In this document: piece by piece, positions 6,117-15,355 of the stretch | Layout of the letters: every line of letters begins with the position of its first letter | Numbering within the stretch: position 1 is the first letter of the stretch | IMG/VR virus record: IMGVR_UViG_3300031730_000002 | Span: 1 to 64,000 of that record | Strand: one strand, 5' to 3' | Source of the DNA: a virus | Length of the DNA: 64,000 bases | The notes under the pieces: model-generated | Databases searched by the model: none | The model's input: only the letters and a program-made list of their open reading frames with translations | Told to the model about the DNA's origin: nothing | Made by a program: the position numbers and the translations under genes

Positions 6117-7637
6117 ATGAACCTGCTCGACAAACTCACCTCCTTTCTGGCGCCCAAGCCAACGGCATGGGACGGGGTGGTGACGGAAGCGGCGAGCACG
6201 GCGCTGCCGGTGCAGGCGCCGCCGAAGGTCAAGCCCAAGCAGCAGTCGGTGCCGCCGTTCTCGCCGCAGGTCAAGCCGGGCGAGGCCGTGCTGGTCAAGG
6301 CCGACCGGCAGCTGGCCAACACGGACATCCTCAGCTACCGGCGCAGCGCGACGACGGGCGCGACGCTGCGCGACTTGGTGGTGGCAAGCCCCGACCTGTC
6401 GGCGGCGGTCTCGGCCAACTTGCGGCTGGGCATCACCGAGAGCTACATCCTGAAGGCGTGGAATCCGGACGGCAGCTTCAACGCCGACGCGACGCGGCTG
6501 GCCTACCAGCTGCTCATGCGCATGGACCTGGTGCCGGACTACACGCAGGGCTTCAACGTCACGAACAGCTTGCTGGCCACGTCGGAGGCGCTGGCCAAGG
6601 ACATGATGACCTACGGCGCCATGGCGATGGAGCTGGTGCTCGACTCGTCGCGCCTGCCGGCGCAGTTCGTGCCGCTGAGCAGCAGCCAGATCTTTTTCTT
6701 CCCTGAAGACAAGGGTGTGCGGCCGGTGCAGCGGATCGCTGGTGTCGACATCGACATGGACCAGCCGACGTTCTTCTACCTCTCGCTCGATCAGGACTTG
6801 CTGACCGCCTACGCCACGTCGCCGCTCGAAGCAGCGATTCAGCCGGTGCTGGCCGACAGCGAGTTCACGAACGACATGCGCCGGGTGATCAAGCGCGCGG
6901 CGTTCCCGCGGCTGGACGTGGAGATCGACGATGAGCTGATGCGCCAGTCGATCCCGCCCGAGATCTTGAACGACCCGGTGAAGCTGACCGACTACCGCAA
7001 CACAGTCACTCGGGCAGTGTCCGACGTGGTCAACGGGCTGGCGCCGGAAGATGCGCTGGTGCACTACAGCTTCCTGAAGGTCAGCTACATCGAGGGTGGC
7101 ACAGGCCCGGTCGAGCAGACGTTCCAGGGTGTGCAGGATCTGATCAACGCCAAGCTGTCGACCGGTGCGAAGGTTCTGCCGAGCGTGCTGGGTCATGGCA
7201 GTGGCAGCCAGAACGTCGCGAGCAGCGAGACGCTGCTGTCGATGAAGACGGCAGACGGCCAGATCCGCCGCAAGCTCAACGAGATGTACAGCAAGGCGTT
7301 CACGCTGGCTGTGCGCCTGTTCGGCATGGACGTGTGTGTCGAGTTCACCTACCGCCCGATCAACCTGCGCCCGACCATCGAGGTCGAGGCGTTCGAAGCG
7401 CAGCGGCAGGCTCGGATTCTGGAGCTGCTGTCGGTGGGCATGATGGGTGACGAAGAGGCTTGCCTGGAGCTGACCGGCAACTTGCCGCCGGCAGGGTTCA
7501 AGCCGCTGTCGGGCACGATGTTCTACAAAGCCGATGCTTCAGTGCCGGCCGGCTCGGAAAGCTCGACCACCGGCGGCTTGAACCAGGCGATCACGAGCGA
7601 TGCGCCGAAGGGCAAGCGCGGAGGCAACGGCAAATGA
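6117..7637 (+). CDS. portal protein
   Basis: 506 residues, directly after the terminase and two to five genes before the protease and capsid genes, the usual place of the portal. It should form the dodecameric ring at one prohead vertex through which DNA enters and leaves. The sequence shows the helical, acidic stem-and-wing character of portals, including an N-terminal region on antirepeat helices (about 60-140) and a central part with many aromatic residues. The C-terminus is a low-complexity basic tail (PKGKRGGNGK). No clear ribosome-binding site precedes the ATG. Family assignment is by context and overall look, not by a short motif. Confidence 0.82.
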   Translation: MNLLDKLTSFLAPKPTAWDGVVTEAASTALPVQAPPKVKPKQQSVPPFSPQVKPGEAVLVKADRQLANTDILSYRRSATTGATLRDLVVASPDLSAAVSANLRLGITESYILKAWNPDGSFNADATRLAYQLLMRMDLVPDYTQGFNVTNSLLATSEALAKDMMTYGAMAMELVLDSSRLPAQFVPLSSSQIFFFPEDKGVRPVQRIAGVDIDMDQPTFFYLSLDQDLLTAYATSPLEAAIQPVLADSEFTNDMRRVIKRAAFPRLDVEIDDELMRQSIPPEILNDPVKLTDYRNTVTRAVSDVVNGLAPEDALVHYSFLKVSYIEGGTGPVEQTFQGVQDLINAKLSTGAKVLPSVLGHGSGSQNVASSETLLSMKTADGQIRRKLNEMYSKAFTLAVRLFGMDVCVEFTYRPINLRPTIEVEAFEAQRQARILELLSVGMMGDEEACLELTGNLPPAGFKPLSGTMFYKADASVPAGSESSTTGGLNQAITSDAPKGKRGGNGK

Positions 7638-7960
7638 CCACGCCGATGCAGATCGTCGAGCACAAGCGCGGCGACACCTTCAACCCGACTTGCACGTACC
7701 TGAATTCGGCAGGAGTTGCCTACGACTACACGCTTGACGGCATCACGATCGCGAGTCAGGTGCGTACTCCGGCTGGTAAGCTGGTTGGTACTCTGACTGC
7801 GGCACCCGGTGTCGGCACGGGAGTATTCACGCTGGAGTCCGGAAGTACTCAAAATTGGCCTCTCGGCTCACTGCGCTGGGACATACAATTCACCCAAGGC
7901 GGCCACATCTTTTCCACCAAAACGGCAGAGCTGATGCTTGTGGCCGACAACACCCTGTAA
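7634..7960 (+). CDS. beta-sandwich virion-associated protein, 108 aa
   Basis: Starts at an ATG overlapping the portal stop (ATGA). Pattern of alternating strands (IVEHKRGDTFNPTC, ASQVRTPAGKLVGTL, SLRWDIQFTQGG) resembles small immunoglobulin-like or baseplate/fibre attachment domains found in phage structural proteins. It is the first of four adhesin- or fibre-like genes placed between portal and protease. Function unknown; a fibre-anchoring or head-decoration domain is plausible. Confidence 0.55.
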   Translation: MTTPMQIVEHKRGDTFNPTCTYLNSAGVAYDYTLDGITIASQVRTPAGKLVGTLTAAPGVGTGVFTLESGSTQNWPLGSLRWDIQFTQGGHIFSTKTAELMLVADNTL

Positions 7961-7972
7961 ACGGAGAATCGC

Positions 7973-8401
7973 ATGTCCAAGTCAAATACCTACGAAAACG
8001 ACCTCCTGCTTTTGCTGTTCAATGCGACAGCGATCGCGAACGTCGCGGACAATGCCGCCAGCTCTCCGCTGACCAACCTGTTCGTCGCGCTGCATACCGC
8101 CGACCCCGGCGAAGCTGGCACGCAGACCACGTCCGAAGCGACCTACACGAGCTATGCCCGTGTCTCTGTCGCCCGCACCGCGGGTGGCTGGACGGTGGCT
8201 GCCAACTCGGTCTCGCCGGTGGCGACGATCTCGTTCCCGGCTTGCACGGCCGGCACCAACACCATCACCCACTTCTCGGTGGGTGCGGCGACCAGCGGAG
8301 GCTCGAAGATCTTCTACAGCGGCACCGTGACGCCGAACATCAGCGTGAGCACCGGTGTGACGCCGCAGCTCGCGACCAGCTCGACCATCACCGAAGACTA
8401 A
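7973..8401 (+). CDS. virion fibre-like domain protein, 142 aa
   Basis: A short N-terminal helix (NTYENDLLLLLFNA), then beta-rich sequence with LFVALHTADPG, YARVSV, a THFSVGAATSGG segment and a final Thr/Ser-rich strand. The same order of elements occurs twice in the 290-residue protein at 32587-33459, so the three domains are probably homologous. These domains are common in phage structural or fibre proteins of unknown detail. It has an AACGGAG-type ribosome-binding site and is followed by a hairpin terminator. Confidence 0.6.
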   Translation: MSKSNTYENDLLLLLFNATAIANVADNAASSPLTNLFVALHTADPGEAGTQTTSEATYTSYARVSVARTAGGWTVAANSVSPVATISFPACTAGTNTITHFSVGAATSGGSKIFYSGTVTPNISVSTGVTPQLATSSTITED

Positions 8402-8419
8402 GTCTAGGGCCTGGTGGCG

Positions 8420-8454
8420 GCACAGGCTGAGGCTGGTCCTCCAGCCTGTGCTTT
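8420..8454 (+). terminator. hairpin terminator after the 142-aa gene
   Basis: GCACAGGCT (8420-8428) pairs with AGCCTGTGC (8443-8451), with an inner GAGG/CCTC extension, followed by TTT. It lies between two structural genes, so it would lower rather than abolish expression of the following fibre genes. Confidence 0.5.
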
Positions 8455-8472
8455 CGCGTATCTGGAGTAAAC

Positions 8473-9738
8473 ATGCTGCTGCTCAATTCCGCCACGATGA
8501 AGGTCACGATCACCACCGGCTCTGCCGGTGACATCGAGATCGGCTGGTCGGGTATCGACAAGACCGGGACTGGGCCGGCGTCATATTCCTACGCCTCAGT
8601 GCCGACCGATGTGCCGGCGAACATCAGCGGGAGTGGCACGAACGATCTTGTGCCAGTACCAGCAGCGAGTACCGAACGCAATGTCGGCGCAATGTACGCA
8701 GCGAACAACCACGCCACGACATCGAATGCCATCACGATCCAGCTCACGGACGGCACCGACACAACGCGGCTGTGGCGCGGCACCTTGCTCGCGCAAGAGG
8801 CTGTGGTGTTCGATCAGGGCGGTGTGTGGACCGTGTACGGTACGGACGGCAACCCAAAGCAGACTGGTCAGCTTCTCGGTTTGGTGCTCGGCGCTGTTGG
8901 TGCTGCCAATCTGGCAGCATCGGATACCGACACTCTGAATGTCTTTGCTCGCAAAGTTGCTGGCTGCATGGCGCTCAAGACACAAGCACCGTCCGGTATC
9001 GAGCAGTTCTTGCAAGAGAGTTTGAGCCACAACGGCAGCTCGCTCTACTTGCCGAACAACGGCACGACGGTTGGCCTCAACACCGGGCTCGCCTGGACGA
9101 CTGGCGGCACCGTCAGCCACCCCACACCAAGCAGCACCAGCCCGGCGATCTACAACCAGCAAAAGCGCACGCGCTGGGCCAACGTCGTCACCACGACCAA
9201 TCAGGTGCTCGGCTTGCGCACCGCCACCGCGGAGAAGCGCTACTGGCGCGGCAACGCGGCAGGGCTTGGTGGCTGGTTCTTCCACGCGCGGTTTGCTATC
9301 GGCTTGTGGCCGGCGGCCACCGTGCGCCTGTTTGTCGGCTTGAACGACTCGAACTCGGGCTGGGTTATCTCCGACACGCTGACCGGCAACGGCTGCGGGT
9401 TCTGGCATGACACGACTGACGCCGCTTCGGTTCTCAGCTTTGCTACCCGAGACGGCACGACCGCCAACAAGGCGGCGATCACACTCGCCGCAAACCTTGC
9501 TGCTGGACAGTGTTTTGATGCCTACATCTACTCGCCACCAAACGGGAGCTTCATCGGTTACCGGCTGGTCGAGTTGAACACCGGCACGGTGCTGGTCGAC
9601 ACCACGACCACAACGAACATTCCACTGACGACTGCATTCCTTGGGCAAGAGCTTGCGATGTCGAACGGTACAGCCAACACCACAGTCACCACGACTGCCT
9701 TCGAGCTGTCAGGCCACAGCTGCCAGTCCGACTACTAA
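8473..9738 (+). CDS. fibre/adhesin-like structural protein, 421 aa
   Basis: Preceded by CTGGAG. The first 120 residues are Thr/Ser/Gly-rich beta strands with no enzyme motif. The centre and C-terminus (about 190-421) contain alternating aromatic and hydrophobic strands (GGWFFHARFAIGLWP, RLFVGLNDSNSGW) typical of a jelly-roll or lectin-like receptor-binding domain. It probably sits on the virion surface. Its place in the head module rather than at the tail end raises the possibility of a head fibre, but tail location cannot be excluded. Confidence 0.6.
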   Translation: MLLLNSATMKVTITTGSAGDIEIGWSGIDKTGTGPASYSYASVPTDVPANISGSGTNDLVPVPAASTERNVGAMYAANNHATTSNAITIQLTDGTDTTRLWRGTLLAQEAVVFDQGGVWTVYGTDGNPKQTGQLLGLVLGAVGAANLAASDTDTLNVFARKVAGCMALKTQAPSGIEQFLQESLSHNGSSLYLPNNGTTVGLNTGLAWTTGGTVSHPTPSSTSPAIYNQQKRTRWANVVTTTNQVLGLRTATAEKRYWRGNAAGLGGWFFHARFAIGLWPAATVRLFVGLNDSNSGWVISDTLTGNGCGFWHDTTDAASVLSFATRDGTTANKAAITLAANLAAGQCFDAYIYSPPNGSFIGYRLVELNTGTVLVDTTTTTNIPLTTAFLGQELAMSNGTANTTVTTTAFELSGHSCQSDY

Positions 9739-9748
9739 GTAGCAGCCC

Positions 9749-12700
9749 ATGAGTGCTGCCGTTCTCGTAGCTGGGGACTTCTTCTATCGCATAGCGACAG
9801 TCCCAAATCAGTTTCCGATTACTGTCACAGGTTGGATGCGCTGTGACTCGTTGGGTGCTGCCGCGTCTCCGATTTATGTTCGTTATGCCGACGCAGGCGG
9901 CAGCGAGCGATCGGGCATGTTTATCGACGCTGCTACCACAGGTGTTTTCATTGAGGGCACTTCGTCGACTGGCAACTGGAGCCCCAGTGAGCCTCGTTCG
10001 TTGGGGGTCTTCCAGCACTGGACCTATCGTAATGACGGCACCACGCACACGTTGGCTTTCAATGGCCGCGTTACCCGCGAAACAGGTGGTCAGCCGGCTA
10101 CAGACACATCCCCTTCGATCGCAATCGGAGGTGCTGGCAGCGAGTTCATCCTAGGGCAGATCTCTCGTGTCAAGGTGTGGGAAGCCATCTTGACTGACGC
10201 AGAGGTTCGCGCTGAGATGGCTTCAGTCGCACCTGTTCGTACCTCGAATCTGTGGGCTGATTACCGCTTCGCGTCGGGAGCGTTGCTTACAGACTCCAGC
10301 GGGAACAGTCGCAGCCTGACCGCGGCGACCAATCAGGTCAATGGCGCTGACGAAGTGCCTCTCGGCCCGATCATCTTCACGCAACCGGTGCGTCAGCAAG
10401 TATTCGCAGGGAAGGACGCGACCTTCAGCGTACTTGCCTACCCGAGCGCAGGTACGCTGAGCTATCAGTGGAAGCGCGATGGGGTCAATGTCGGCACCGA
10501 TAGCTCTACGTACACGCTGCCAACGAGCATCGCAGACAACGGCGCGCAGATCACAGTCGCCATCACCGACAGCAACGCAACGACAACATCAAGCGTGGCG
10601 ATGCTGGCTGTGCTGCGCACATCGCGCAGCCACGGGGCGAAGGTCAAGAAGACTCGTCGCAGCACTCTGATCGAGTACGCAAACTCGGTTGCATCGTGGT
10701 TCAGTGCTCTCCTGGTGCCCAACGGCAGCTTTGCCGATGGCATGGTGAACGCTCCGAGTGGGGCGAGCGGAGACGGCGTTGGTGCCTCAACCGGCACAGG
10801 AACAGCGACTGGTGTCGGTCAGGCTGCAACGCTGCAGCCCGGCACCGCGACTGGCTCCAGCACAGCGACAGGCGTTGGTCGAGCCAATGCGGAAGGTGTC
10901 GAGTCCGCGGCCGGCACTTCGACCGTCACCGGTGTCGGGTCAGCAGCCTTTCTCGGTGTAGCCGCTTCAACCGGAACCGGCGCAGCGGCGGCCGATGGCC
11001 GATCGCTCTCGACGCAGGTCGCCGCCGCGGCTGGTACGAGCACGCCGACTGCAGTCGGCCAGTCGACCACGGTCGAGCCTGGTGCTTCGACCGGGGCAAG
11101 CACAGCAACAGCCACAGGCCAGACCAGCGCACTTGCGGACGCGGCCTCGGCCGGCATCTCGACGGTCTCTGGAGTGTCTCAAGCGATCTCGATCGCAGAC
11201 GGCGCTGCCGCAGGCACCAGCACAGCCACTGGTGTGGGTGCGACCGAGCAGGTCGCGTCGGCTGCAGGCACCAGCACTGCGACTGCAGTAGGTCAATCGC
11301 TCGCGATCAGCGACGGCGCGGCGCCGGGCACCAGTACTGTCACCGGCGTCGGGCAGGCAGCAACTGCTGCTGTTGCTGCCGCGGACGGCATTGCAACTGC
11401 GACTGCAACCGGGCAATCGCTCTCGACACAGGTCGGCTCGGCTGTAGGCACTAGCACTGCGGACGCTACGGCGGGAGCGTCGATCGGCGCTGCCGCAGGC
11501 GCGAGCACGCCACTTGCGGTTGGCCAAGCCCTCTCGACGCAGGTCGGCGCGGCAGCAGGCACCAGCACAGTGGCAGCCACGAGTGACGCACTTGCGATTA
11601 GCGTGGGCTCGGCCGCCGGCACCAGCACAGCGGCTGCTGATGGTCAGACGACATCGATCGCTACCTCAGTCGGCGCCAGCACAGTTGCAGCCGATGGCCG
11701 ATCGCTCTCGACGCAGGTCGCCAGCTCGACCGGCACCGGTGCAGCTACCGGCGTCAGCAGCCAAGCCGGCACAGGCAACGCTGCGGCAGATGGCACCAGC
11801 ACCGCGACAGCGGTTGGGCAGTCGCTCTTCACAGGTGACGCGAGCGCGGCAGGCACCAGCACAGTCCAGGCTGATCGGCTGATGCTGGTTGCGGCAGTTG
11901 CCAGCTCGATCGGCGCGAGCACGGTATCTGGTGTCGGTGAGGCGCCGGCTGCAGGCGTCGCCGCGGCGACCGGTACGAGCACTGTTGCTGCTGCAGGCGA
12001 GTCGCTCTCGACGCAGGTTGCCAGCTCGACCGGCACGAGCACGGTGCTCGGGATCGAGCAAGGCGCGGCGTCGGTCGCTTCGTCGAACGGGGCTGGCGAT
12101 GCTGCGGCTGTCGGCCAGTCGACCGTCGATGCAGTTGTGGCCGCAGCCTCGACCAGCACTGTCACAGGTGATGGTCAGGCGCTGGCGCGCGCTGACGCGA
12201 GTGCGGCCGGCACCAGCACTGCGCAAGCGTCACCGTCTCTGCTGAGTGTCGCGAGTTCGAGCGGTGTCAGCACGGCCGCGGCCACCGGGCAGTCGATCGC
12301 TGATGCCACGGCAGCAGCGGCTGGCGCGAGCACGGCTGCAGCGGACGGCGCCCCACTTGCGATCAGCGTTGGGGCGGCGACAGGCACGAGCACGGCACTT
12401 GCCGACAGCCAGGCGCCAGCGGTCGGCACCGGCGCAGCAGCAGGCACGAGTACTGTGCAGGCCCAGCCGGCGCTGCTTGGTGTTGCTTCGTCGGTCGGGA
12501 CTGCTGCGTCGGTCGTTGTCGGTCAGGCCAACGCGCTCGCAACAGCCGCTGCTGCCGGGTCGAGCACCGCTGATGCGCTGGGTGTCCAGCAAGGGCAGGC
12601 TGTCGCACAGTCCACCGGCGCAGGCACTGCGCTGGCAGTCGGCGCGCCGCTGGCAGTCGCTACCGCAGCGGCAGCAGGCAGCTCGACCGCACTTGCGACA

Positions 12701-13321
12701 GCGAACGCGCCGAGTGTTGGCTCTTCTGCAGGTTCGAGCACGGCGAGTGCCGGCGGCATCATGGCCATCCAGGCCGTTGCCACGAGCGCTGCAGCTGCAT
12801 CGGATACTGCGGTCTCCGACGCCATCGCGCTTTTGGTGGCCACGGCTTCAGGGTCGTCTATCGCCGCTGCGGTGTCCGATGCTATCGCGTTGATGGTGGC
12901 CACGGCAGTCGGGTCTTCTGATGTTCAAGGCTACCCGAGCAGCTCGGCAACATCACCCGCGACTGCCGCAGGCACCTCGACTGCTCAGGCTGTTGGCCAA
13001 AGCGCGCTGACCGGTGTCGGCAATGCGGCAGGGTCTGCGACAGTTCTCGGTTACTGGCAGAAGTCGGGCTATATCGACGTTTCTGTGTCGATCGCACCGC
13101 GGCTCACGCCGAAGATCAACGTGGCATTCCAGAACTTCAGCGGTGTGCGCGTGGTGCTCGCGTCTTCGGCCGGTCGGATTCAGGTTGATCTGCCAGCTCA
13201 AGGCGGGAGTACCTTTACTGGCTTTGGTCACCGCACGACTTACCTGCTGATGCCCACGCAGCAACTCGTGCTTGAGTACGCACCAACTGCGTTTCAACTG
13301 CAGCCAGCTTCTCAGGTCTGA
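9749..13321 (+). CDS. giant repeat adhesin: LamG-like, Ig-like and 20-residue repeats
   Basis: 1190 residues in four parts. Residues about 10-190 look like a LamG/concanavalin-like carbohydrate-binding domain. Residues about 205-290 look like an immunoglobulin-like domain (strand pattern FSVLAYPSAG, SYQWKRDG, ITVAITDSN). Residues about 345-1100 are about 39 copies of a roughly 20-residue repeat with core AAGTSTATAVGQS, almost free of charge and rich in Ala, Gly, Ser, Thr and Val. Residues about 1105-1190 form a distinct beta-rich C-terminal domain. The repeats would suit an elongated beta-structured shaft. No signal peptide, so it is likely a virion protein. The ATG has no strong ribosome-binding site. 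The same repeat recurs in the tail gene at 26510-27370. Confidence 0.75.
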   Translation: MSAAVLVAGDFFYRIATVPNQFPITVTGWMRCDSLGAAASPIYVRYADAGGSERSGMFIDAATTGVFIEGTSSTGNWSPSEPRSLGVFQHWTYRNDGTTHTLAFNGRVTRETGGQPATDTSPSIAIGGAGSEFILGQISRVKVWEAILTDAEVRAEMASVAPVRTSNLWADYRFASGALLTDSSGNSRSLTAATNQVNGADEVPLGPIIFTQPVRQQVFAGKDATFSVLAYPSAGTLSYQWKRDGVNVGTDSSTYTLPTSIADNGAQITVAITDSNATTTSSVAMLAVLRTSRSHGAKVKKTRRSTLIEYANSVASWFSALLVPNGSFADGMVNAPSGASGDGVGASTGTGTATGVGQAATLQPGTATGSSTATGVGRANAEGVESAAGTSTVTGVGSAAFLGVAASTGTGAAAADGRSLSTQVAAAAGTSTPTAVGQSTTVEPGASTGASTATATGQTSALADAASAGISTVSGVSQAISIADGAAAGTSTATGVGATEQVASAAGTSTATAVGQSLAISDGAAPGTSTVTGVGQAATAAVAAADGIATATATGQSLSTQVGSAVGTSTADATAGASIGAAAGASTPLAVGQALSTQVGAAAGTSTVAATSDALAISVGSAAGTSTAAADGQTTSIATSVGASTVAADGRSLSTQVASSTGTGAATGVSSQAGTGNAAADGTSTATAVGQSLFTGDASAAGTSTVQADRLMLVAAVASSIGASTVSGVGEAPAAGVAAATGTSTVAAAGESLSTQVASSTGTSTVLGIEQGAASVASSNGAGDAAAVGQSTVDAVVAAASTSTVTGDGQALARADASAAGTSTAQASPSLLSVASSSGVSTAAATGQSIADATAAAAGASTAAADGAPLAISVGAATGTSTALADSQAPAVGTGAAAGTSTVQAQPALLGVASSVGTAASVVVGQANALATAAAAGSSTADALGVQQGQAVAQSTGAGTALAVGAPLAVATAAAAGSSTALATANAPSVGSSAGSSTASAGGIMAIQAVATSAAAASDTAVSDAIALLVATASGSSIAAAVSDAIALMVATAVGSSDVQGYPSSSATSPATAAGTSTAQAVGQSALTGVGNAAGSATVLGYWQKSGYIDVSVSIAPRLTPKINVAFQNFSGVRVVLASSAGRIQVDLPAQGGSTFTGFGHRTTYLLMPTQQLVLEYAPTAFQLQPASQV
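10781..13053 (+). repeat. tandem about 60-bp coding repeats (about 39 units)
   Basis: The DNA encoding the AAGTSTxTGVGQS-type repeats. Most units are 60 bp (20 codons), with some of 51-63 bp. Units are diverged at DNA level, with changed third positions and varied linkers, so the array is old and under protein-level constraint, not a fresh slippage expansion. Confidence 0.8.
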
Positions 13322-13356
13322 CCTTTTGACCTACACTTCGCGAAACTGGAGAGATC

Positions 13357-14157
13357 ATGTGGCGTTTCGGTAATCTGTGGGCGGGTAACGAGGCGTCTTA
13401 CGAGGCCCTGATCGCTGTCAGTGCGCAGGTATCTGCGATGATTGGCTCCGGTCAGCAGGCCCCACTGCCGGAACTGCTGCACATCGATTCAGGTGTGGGC
13501 GTCGTGAGTATCGAGGGTGCTTTGATTCCTGGCGATGCCGGGTTTTATTCGTACTTCGGGTATGTCGGCTACAACGACATTCGCACCGCTGCAATGGCAG
13601 CGGTGATGAATCCCGACGTGAAATCCATCATGCTTCACATGAACTCGCCGGGTGGCGCAGTCGACGGCTGCCAAGACTGCGCCAACATGCTTGCGCAGAT
13701 CTCGTCGCTCAAGCCGACGATGGTTTTCGCCGACAACAGCCTCGGATCAGGCGCTTACTGGCTTGCAACTTCGGCCGGGAAGATCTTCATCAGCACCACG
13801 ACCGAAGCTGGCAGTGTTGGCGTGATCGCCAAAGCGGCCGAGTACAGCAAGGCGCGTGCAGCAGCCGGCATTACCGACCTGGTTGTGCGCTCTGGCCCTT
13901 ACAAGCAGCTGATCAATCCGGTCGAACCGCACAGCGATGCAGGTATTGCGATGCTGCAAGAGCGGGTGAACGCAATTGCCGATGTGTTTTTGGAGCATGT
14001 CTCTGATGCACGCGGTGTTTCGGCCAAGCAATTCGATGCGACAATGGGCCAAGGACGAGTATTCACCGGCGCGAAAGCGGTCGCAGTGGGAATCGTCGAT
14101 GGTCTCGCTACATACGATTCCGCACTTTCTGCCGCAATACTCATTCAACCCCGTTGA
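13357..14157 (+). CDS. S49 family prohead protease
   Basis: 266 residues resembling SppA/S49 serine peptidases used by phages to remove scaffold and process capsid proteins. The nucleophile is likely S131 in GSGAYW, after the oxyanion region MNSPGG (95-100). The general base is likely K183 in SGPYKQ, 52 residues later, the same spacing as in bacterial SppA. Preceded by CTGGAG. Placed between portal and the scaffold-like gene, the standard order. There is no fused scaffold domain: the scaffold seems to be the separate next gene. Confidence 0.88.
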   Translation: MWRFGNLWAGNEASYEALIAVSAQVSAMIGSGQQAPLPELLHIDSGVGVVSIEGALIPGDAGFYSYFGYVGYNDIRTAAMAAVMNPDVKSIMLHMNSPGGAVDGCQDCANMLAQISSLKPTMVFADNSLGSGAYWLATSAGKIFISTTTEAGSVGVIAKAAEYSKARAAAGITDLVVRSGPYKQLINPVEPHSDAGIAMLQERVNAIADVFLEHVSDARGVSAKQFDATMGQGRVFTGAKAVAVGIVDGLATYDSALSAAILIQPR

Positions 14158-14182
14158 CAGTCGTGTACCTGCTAGTCAGAAT
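14154..14182 (+). promoter_or_regulatory. sigma70-like promoter before scaffold/capsid genes
   Basis: TTGACA (14154-14159), 17-base spacer, CAGAAT (14177-14182). The -35 box overlaps the protease stop codon. It would give extra transcription of the scaffold, decoration and major capsid genes, which are needed in large amounts. Confidence 0.5.
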
Positions 14183-14206
14183 ACGCGGCAACGTACTGGA
14201 GCCCAC

Positions 14207-14830
14207 ATGCTGAAGAAAACCACTCTGAGCGCTGCAGCAATTGCTGCAATCGCATCTGGCGCACCGCTCCCTGCCGATACCAATCTGGCCGCGGCCGACA
14301 CAACCGGCGGGGAGCAGCTTGACGCTGCTGCTGTTGCCGCTGCTGCCGCGCTCGCTGCTGGTGCCGCGAAGACCCCCGAACAGATTGCTGCCGACGAGGC
14401 AGCTGCTGCTACTGCCGCCGCAGCCACTGCCGCCGCTGCTGCAGGCACCGCCGCGACTGCCGAGTCCGAGCTGGTGAAGTTCCTGCGCACCGAGCTGTCG
14501 ACTGCGCAAGCGACGATCACTGCCAACGCCATCAAGATCTCGACGCTCGAAGCTGCGTCGACCGGCATGGCCGCGACTCATCCGAAGCTGCTGGAGATCG
14601 CGCGTGGCGCGGTCAAGAAGATGCGCGTCGCGCTCGGCGCATCGGGCGACGGTGCCGATGTGATGTCGGCTGAAGAGGCCATCACCGCGCATGCCGAGAC
14701 CAGTGCGACCTTCGCCAAGAAGTTCGTTGTCGGCGGTGCCGCGGCGACCAGCTCTTCGGCTGAAGAGTCTGCCCAGCAAGGCCCCAACGTCATCCCCCTG
14801 TTCATCCAAGCGGCCAAAGCCGCCAAGTAA
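14207..14830 (+). CDS. putative scaffold / prohead core protein
   Basis: 207 residues, started at the ATG with CTGGAG upstream (the frame is open far upstream but overlaps the protease). Strongly alanine-rich and helical, with a low-complexity acidic A/T/E region (about 40-90), a coiled-coil-like segment (about 88-120) and a charged C-terminal half. Scaffolding proteins are typically helical, compositionally simple and encoded between protease and major capsid, so this is the best candidate. No sequence motif proves it. Confidence 0.62.
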   Translation: MLKKTTLSAAAIAAIASGAPLPADTNLAAADTTGGEQLDAAAVAAAAALAAGAAKTPEQIAADEAAAATAAAATAAAAAGTAATAESELVKFLRTELSTAQATITANAIKISTLEAASTGMAATHPKLLEIARGAVKKMRVALGASGDGADVMSAEEAITAHAETSATFAKKFVVGGAAATSSSAEESAQQGPNVIPLFIQAAKAAK

Positions 14831-14839
14831 GGAACTCAC

Positions 14840-15313
14840 ATGAGCCGCGCCTTCTACCGTCAAGAAATCCTGGCGACCCAAAACGCCCCGGTCACGTCCC
14901 GACTGGGCCTGGTCAGCGCGCCCTACGGTGCGACCGAGATCGGCAAGTTCGTCAAGAACGGCGCCGAGTCGGCCCACATCCTGTGCGCCGCCGGTGATGC
15001 CATCGAAGGCTACATCGCTTCTGTCGAGTCTGCCACGTCGGCTGGCTTCGGCATCGGTGCAGTGCAGCAGCGCGACCCGAAGTTCGTGACCTTCGACGGC
15101 TTGCAGGCCACGCCCGGCACCGGCACCGTGACCATCGGCTCGTATGTCGTGTGCGGCACGGTCGTCGCCAAGGACACCGCGCTGACCGCTTACGCGAAGG
15201 TCTGCAAGGCCACCACCGAACCGCCTGCCGGCCCCTACGCATGGCGCGTGGTGTCGCTGGGTTCGGTCGGCACCGGCGCTGTTGGCACCACTGGTCTCAT
15301 CGAGCGCGTCTAA
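14840..15313 (+). CDS. putative capsid decoration protein, 157 aa
   Basis: Starts 9 bases after the scaffold gene with GGAACTC upstream. Glycine- and valine-rich beta pattern with short strands (TVTIGSYVVCGTVVA) and no catalytic motif, resembling small head-decoration or stabilising proteins placed directly before the major capsid gene in many siphoviruses. Probably binds the outside of the expanded capsid. Assignment rests on position and composition. Confidence 0.6.
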   Translation: MSRAFYRQEILATQNAPVTSRLGLVSAPYGATEIGKFVKNGAESAHILCAAGDAIEGYIASVESATSAGFGIGAVQQRDPKFVTFDGLQATPGTGTVTIGSYVVCGTVVAKDTALTAYAKVCKATTEPPAGPYAWRVVSLGSVGTGAVGTTGLIERV

Positions 15314-15355
15314 GCGCACCCCGTCACCGTTCTCTCAAACACCAAGGAGCCCACG

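Noticed and set aside
6036-7196. 386-codon minus-strand frame opposite the portal gene
   Set aside because: Composition (Arg, His, Gln, Val) typical of antisense shadow in GC-rich DNA; no start signal.
10465-12903. Many alternative frames within the repeat region of the 1190-residue protein
   Set aside because: Repeats open all frames at once; only the frame continuous with the LamG and Ig domains makes sense.
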